A stretch of DNA of 64,000 bases from Sphagnum magellanicum (lineage: Eukaryota > Streptophyta > Sphagnopsida > Sphagnales > Sphagnaceae). The translations under genes were made by a program, and so were the position numbers. The DNA lies in the NCBI GenBank assembly GCA_021904315.1, contig CM038911.1, positions 1,180,501-1,244,500 on the forward strand. The letters are read 5' to 3'. Below are positions 58,839-64,000 of the stretch, piece after piece. The notes beneath the pieces are model-generated. The model searched no databases and had not been told where the DNA came from. It worked only from the letters and a program-made list of their open reading frames with translations. How positions within the stretch are numbered: the first letter of the stretch is position 1; every line of letters starts with the position of its first letter.

Positions 58839-61800
58839 CATTTCAAAAATGAGTATTAAATTAAAAAGTAGGTGTGAAAGTTGTTTCTTCATAAAATGAC
58901 ATGAAAGCGGTACATGTATACATTGATTAAGAAAAAACCTAAAACAAATTCAGTAGTTAACACATGGTCTTTGATAAGGCAAGTAGTATAATCTTTACAA
59001 CATACTTGTAAGGAATCATTTGAAAGGAAATAAATTAAATGACATCAAATAGATGGATCCCATCTTGAAAAAAAAGCAATGCAAAGAACAAATATTTGAT
59101 GAAAGTCTAAGGTATTGAGATCTTCATGATGTATATTACAAATATAACTAATGTCATTCTACGACAACCTTTTAGAAAGAGATGACATCCAAAGAGGTTG
59201 ACAACTTCAATGATACCTTAAGAATGTTTATCATCAATTGAAAATAGCCAAAAGGGATTTTCATGTACATGGATTAAATTTGCACAATAATTTTTCCCTA
59301 GTGTTAAAAATATTCAAAGTTTTTTTTTGAGTATTAAGGGCCTTTGTTAACAATAACTTTTTACAAGTAATCTTAAGTGCTTACCACTACTAGGTTTTTA
59401 CCCATTTTGTTACTTTAAACATCCTATGCCAAAGTAACTAGGGCATCCTTAAATTTCAAGAGATGTGTACTAGTTTTTTTTATTGTACTACTATTCAAAG
59501 AACTATCAAGATTTCACTTCAAGTTTCAATTCTCTTTTTCATAATCGTATCACCATTCCTAACATTAATCATCTTGATTCATTTTAATATTCTATATATT
59601 TTCCATGTAACACACTAAACCAACTTTTGCATAATAAAAACATTCACAAATATACACATGCACACATGCATATGTACAAGTGCATAAGATTAAACATTTG
59701 ATTCAAACAAAAAAATAATCTAACCCTTCAAGGAAGAAGAAGAGAAAAAGAAGATAATTTTTCATCAATTTCATTATCATGTTTTGTGAAATTCATAATG
59801 ATTATATCTATTATAATTATCACTGTGGTTTGGGTCATCAACTATCTTCTCCTTGGTAAATTTTCTCCTTTGACTATCCCTATTTAATAATGTAATGTGT
59901 TTGGTTAATTATAGTTCAACTATATAGTTTGCCAACTATTCCCAATTGAACTATCTCCAAGGTTTTACACTAGTTATTCCAATTGACCTATTACTTCTTT
60001 TCTAGTAATTTAATTTTTAAACATCCTTTTATAGATGATTACATTGTATAATGTTGGATGCCAAAATGACTTTCTTCAAGCATTATTTATTATAAACATG
60101 AAATATACATGTGATCAAAAATAAAAACATTTATGTATGTATTACATGGACTTCATAACACATCATTGGGGTTTAGATGATCTCCTTAAACATGGTATGA
60201 AACATCAATAAATGAACTTTAGTTATGAAATTCTTGTAATTATTAATAGATAAAAGTAAAATAAAGTGTAAATGTTTTTTGTCATTCTTATCTAATGTGT
60301 GGATATTGAGTTCTCCTAATTAACAACAAACATAACATTGCAATTATTCAAAGAAAATTTATCACAATAATTCCTATGATAGATATAAGGCAAATATATA
60401 ACTTGCTTGGACCTTGGTGCACAAATATGCAAATAAAAGGGTATTCAAAGCATGTGCATGCATCTTATCAAATGCACCAAGTCAACATTACATGATTTTT
60501 TGACATAAAATATATCCAAAATAATGCTGACTTCATTAAAAAAGCTAATAGTAGTCTCATAGGTTCTCATTGATCTTAAATAAATCCATTGGAAAATAAC
60601 AAAGAAAATCATGTGGTATCTAAGATAATATTTCAAATGTCGAATTTTTTCACAAAAGTGAGGAGAACATCAATAATCTTTAAAGATTTTCAAATACAAA
60701 TGGGTTTGTGTAACATGTGTTGTAACTTAATGTCATTTATTGTGGTAACTTAAGCTAATGTTCAAATTTTTGGATGAAGTTGTACAATAATATTTTTAAT
60801 GTATTGTCGAAAGATTTGGATAAATTTTAACTTGTTTTAAAATGATTATGGAGCATTCAAATCACTTTTACTACAATGTATCCAATGCTTTTGTTGTTTA
60901 AAATTATTTTTCAATAAGATTTAACATGATTGAATATTTGACATTTTTATGAAAAAGTTCTTAAGTACACCTTTACATAATAGTGTTATGTAACATCTTT
61001 TTAAGTCATAATTATATAGAAAAAAATTTATGTCAATTTTTCAATCACAATGTTAAACATAGGTATTTCCATAACCATGTGTACATAGTAAAGGTGGATA
61101 TTGTAAACAATGGACATTATGATATACGGTGGCAAAATTGCCAACAACAAATTGAGTGTTTGGGGGCAATAGTAGATAATGCCATGGTGCCAACAATAAC
61201 CTATTCACATAAACTAAGTAGGGTTAAGAAACCAAGGAGTGACATGTGGCAAGTTTGGGGGTAGGGGCGTTCTTTTAGATGTTTTTACAATAGCTTTGAT
61301 TGGAGCTTTTGTGAAAATGTCTTCTAGAGGCCAAAAAAAAAAAAAGGTAATTGCATGGAAATGATGATGGGAGGTTTTTTTGAAACAAAAATGGAAGGCA
61401 TGGAGATGGTGATGGGGATAATGTTTGAGCTTCTAGAGGTGAGGGGTTATTCTTCATGGCAACTAGGGTCACATCAGAGGAGTCTTGGAAAAATGACAAA
61501 CAAAAAGAAAGAGCCTAAGGAATATGAACTTGGGACTCTTGTGATAATTTTTGTATATTATGTTTCGAAAAAAGTAAAGGAAAATAGGAGGAAAAAAGCA
61601 TGTGCATATGTAGATAGTTTTCTTGCATTTTTCAAGTTTGATTTTTTGTTGTTTTGAAGAAGAAAAAAGAGGAAGGAAAGGACAACATGTTTTTTGAGTT
61701 TTAAATCATTTATAACATTTGGGAGTTAGTAGAAAGGTTGAACCTCTTTATGCTTTTGAGGTTTCCCATGGTTGACACAAATTGGGGAAAAAAACCATGT

Positions 61801-62480
61801 TGTTTTTTAACATGGGAGTTTGATTAAGGTTATATGTGGTTGAAGAACCTTTTGTTGGAAAATGAAATCTTCCAAGTTATGAAATAAAAATATGGGGGAA
61901 AAGTTTGTGGGTATGTGGAATAAGTAGGAAATAGAACCCATGGTGGTGTTTTTTAGTGGAGTTTCATGCATTTGTTGAGTTAAAAGGTTGAAGTTTTCAA
62001 CCAGGTTAAGAAAATACATATATAACAAATAACAAATAGTAGTAAAGGATCCATGGTGATAGCCTCTTGGCATCTAATCCAAGAGGATTAGATAAAAATG
62101 GACCCCTAAAATTAAGCATTGAACCAAATCTATGTTTAACACATGATTCAAAAAATATTATGCTTGAATAACAAATCTTATTCTACTACCTCAGTTTGAT
62201 TAGTTAATTCATTGTTGATAAAGACTTATGTCCTCAACCCCATTGGTTGATTATATTGTGACTACACCTAATGTTAGTTTGGCAATCAATTTTTGAACAA
62301 ACAAAATTAGTTTTAACATTGAGTACCTACCTCTTAAATTTGTATATCAACTCAATTATGGTATTGGATCATTTTAAAAATTTGTACCACATTGGTCCTA
62401 GTATTGGGTCCAAGATTCTTTTTATCAATATGAAGCAAAGAAATATACCTAGCATTGAAGATAATATAAAACCAAGGGCA
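58839..62480. other. AT-rich spacer, nothing recognised
   Basis: No recognisable gene or repeat. The ORF at 61355-61657 is an open stretch in an A/G-rich region without known motifs, and a short poly(A) lies near 61333-61345. Confidence 0.4.
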
Positions 62481-62640
62481 ACTTTAGATAAGGGTTTAAG
62501 GACCAATAACCCAGGGACCAATTTGAAGCAAACTGAAGCTTGAATTGGATGTTTATTCCCATTTTTAAAAAGATTTTTTCTTAAGTTACAATGAGTGTGT
62601 TTAAAGGCATGGGGTCCAATTTGAGGGTCCAATATTAAAA
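62480..62640. repeat. diverged partial copy of the 8701 MITE
   Basis: GGCAACTTTAGATAAGGG matches the MITE terminus GGCCCACTTTAGACAAGGG. The following ACCAATTTGAAGCAAACTGA resembles GATTTGAAGCAAATTGAATC inside the MITE at 8701. The right TIR was not found, so it appears truncated or strongly diverged. Confidence 0.45.
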
Positions 62641-64000
62641 ATGTGTGATTGACATGTGAGAGGATTAAGTTCACCTTTGGTCTTTTCTCTCTCCTTTTTT
62701 TCTTGGTTTTTTTTCTATAAATTTTTATTTATTTATTTAAAGTTTTTACTCCTACTACACACAATGCATGAGTGTAGGCACAATATATTGGTGGGTGTTG
62801 TTTTTACTATGTCCATGCATCAAGTGATTGCACAAGTGGTTACATTGCAATGAATAACTATTGGACAACATTGGAGTATGATGAGTGCAATGTTGCTTTT
62901 CATGGAGTTTGTTGACATGGCATCAAGAGTTCACAACATGTGGAGGTACAAGACAGTTGTGGCATACATGAAGAATCAATTTTTGGGGAGCTTTTTTGAA
63001 AAGATGTTTCGACAACAAATAAAGTTAAGCTATGACACATTTTGTTCATTGCAATTGATTAAGGTTGTGGGTTCAAGTCTTGTGTGAAAAAAATACACAC
63101 ATGAGAGATTAGAACATCCATGTTGAAACTAAAGTAGCAATGGTTCTTATACAACGAAGTAGTGGAAATTATTTGCAAATGTGTGGAAAACTAGTTTATG
63201 GCAATGTAAAAAATACAAATGGTAAATACATAATCTCTAATCTTATATTCTAGTCTAAAATTTGGACCGAAATGTAATAAAACTAATACTAACAAAGTTT
63301 GCTCATTCATATCTACTTAGAACTAGTTTCACAATTAAAATTCAATAACGAAAGTATGATAAAAACACCAAAACAACAAACTCTGATTATGGAAACAAAG
63401 TTTTTCCAAAAACCAAAATATGTTTCTCTCGCACTCCATGAAAGCTCCATGTTCTACAATGATATAATGGGTCCTCATCTCTTCCTTTTCTCCCAATATA
63501 TTCCTAAAAAAAAAAACCTATGTTCTATTCAAATTCAAATGGTGATAAAAATTTATGTAATCAAGCTAGTAATTCTTAAAATAACAATTAAATAAATAGA
63601 AATATACTAACTAATTATTATTATAAGTAATTATTCCCTTAACATTACCCACCCATACTTTGAATTATGTCTTGGAATTATGGATAAAAATGTGTTAAAA
63701 AAGTTAAATGTTTTGATATTTCTAATCTTGTGATTCAAAAATTTGATTTGTCTGTACAATAGTCTATTCTATCTATTTTACAACTTGTTTTGCATGTACT
63801 TCAAATTGAAGCACTATTTGATATTCTATTGTATATAGAGTCTATTGTTGTTCTTCTGATGCCTTTGTTGACAATTATATAATTGTTTGTCGATAAGTTG
63901 TTATTTGTTCTTATGACTGCAACTCTATTGTCATTTGTAATTATTACTATAACTACAGATCTGATGTAATCTAAGTCTAATCATGTTGTTACAGCTCTAA
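62641..64000. other. AT-rich spacer, nothing recognised
   Basis: Short ORFs at 62878-63087 and 63299-63595 have no recognisable features. Confidence 0.4.

Noticed and set aside
63040-63100. GGGTTCAAGTCTTGTGTG, resembling a tRNA B box
   Set aside because: No A box at the right distance and no folding arms, so a chance match is likely.

Overview
This window looks like intergenic DNA from a land plant with a very large, AT-rich nuclear genome packed with decayed transposons. A gymnosperm or similar lineage is a guess from the base composition and the density of dead elements. The one clearly intact gene is a plant-specific CC-type (CCMC active site) glutaredoxin at 46928-47239 on the minus strand. 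It sits in a small island of higher GC at about 46.7-48.4 kb. Nearly everything else I can identify is mobile-element debris, element-derived repeats or minisatellites. I see no rRNA or intact tRNA genes, no CRISPR array and no bacterial-type operons.

Layout. 1-1.8 kb: a decayed pogo/Tigger-like transposase. 2.7-6.2 kb: three short non-autonomous DNA elements with related terminal inverted repeats (TIRs), two of them with perfect 4-bp target duplications. 8.37-8.65 kb: a near-perfect 39-bp minisatellite, directly followed by a 333-bp Tourist-like MITE with a TTA duplication. 10.4-15.3 kb: a Ty3/gypsy-type retrotransposon on the minus strand (LTR, primer binding site, an extra upstream ORF, gag with three zinc knuckles, protease, start of RT). 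It is broken by premature stops and abuts an LTR-like segment in the opposite orientation. 17-24.8 kb: two halves of a DDE-type transposase, separated by degenerate tandem repeats and a solo LTR; the distal half carries a further MITE. 25.9-32.8 kb: a decayed minus-strand coding tract with a RING-like Cys/His remnant, interrupted by a ~69-bp minisatellite and a CACTA-like element. 33.9-39.2 kb: another member of the 4-bp-TSD family, a 154-bp CACTA-like MITE, an unrecognised decayed minus-strand coding tract and a second solo LTR. 40.4-43.3 kb: a possible very long LTR ending at a primer-binding-like site. 46.9-48 kb: the glutaredoxin and a promoter-like region upstream of it. 49.1-49.5 kb: a 47-bp minisatellite. 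51.8-54.8 kb: a CACTA-like element with a 25-bp minisatellite filling much of its interior. 55.6-58.8 kb: another CACTA-like element, carrying the third solo LTR.

How the parts relate. Three solo LTRs of one family (21.3, 38.3 and 56.4 kb) share a TATAAGGGGG core; two of them have exact 5-bp target duplications. At least four, probably five, short elements share TIRs of the type (A/G)GGTCnAAG and 4-bp duplications. Four elements have CACTA-like termini. Insertion order can be read from the nesting: transposase, then its interrupting MITE; CACTA-like element, then solo LTR. All boundaries and homologies here were read by eye; I could not run alignments or database searches.
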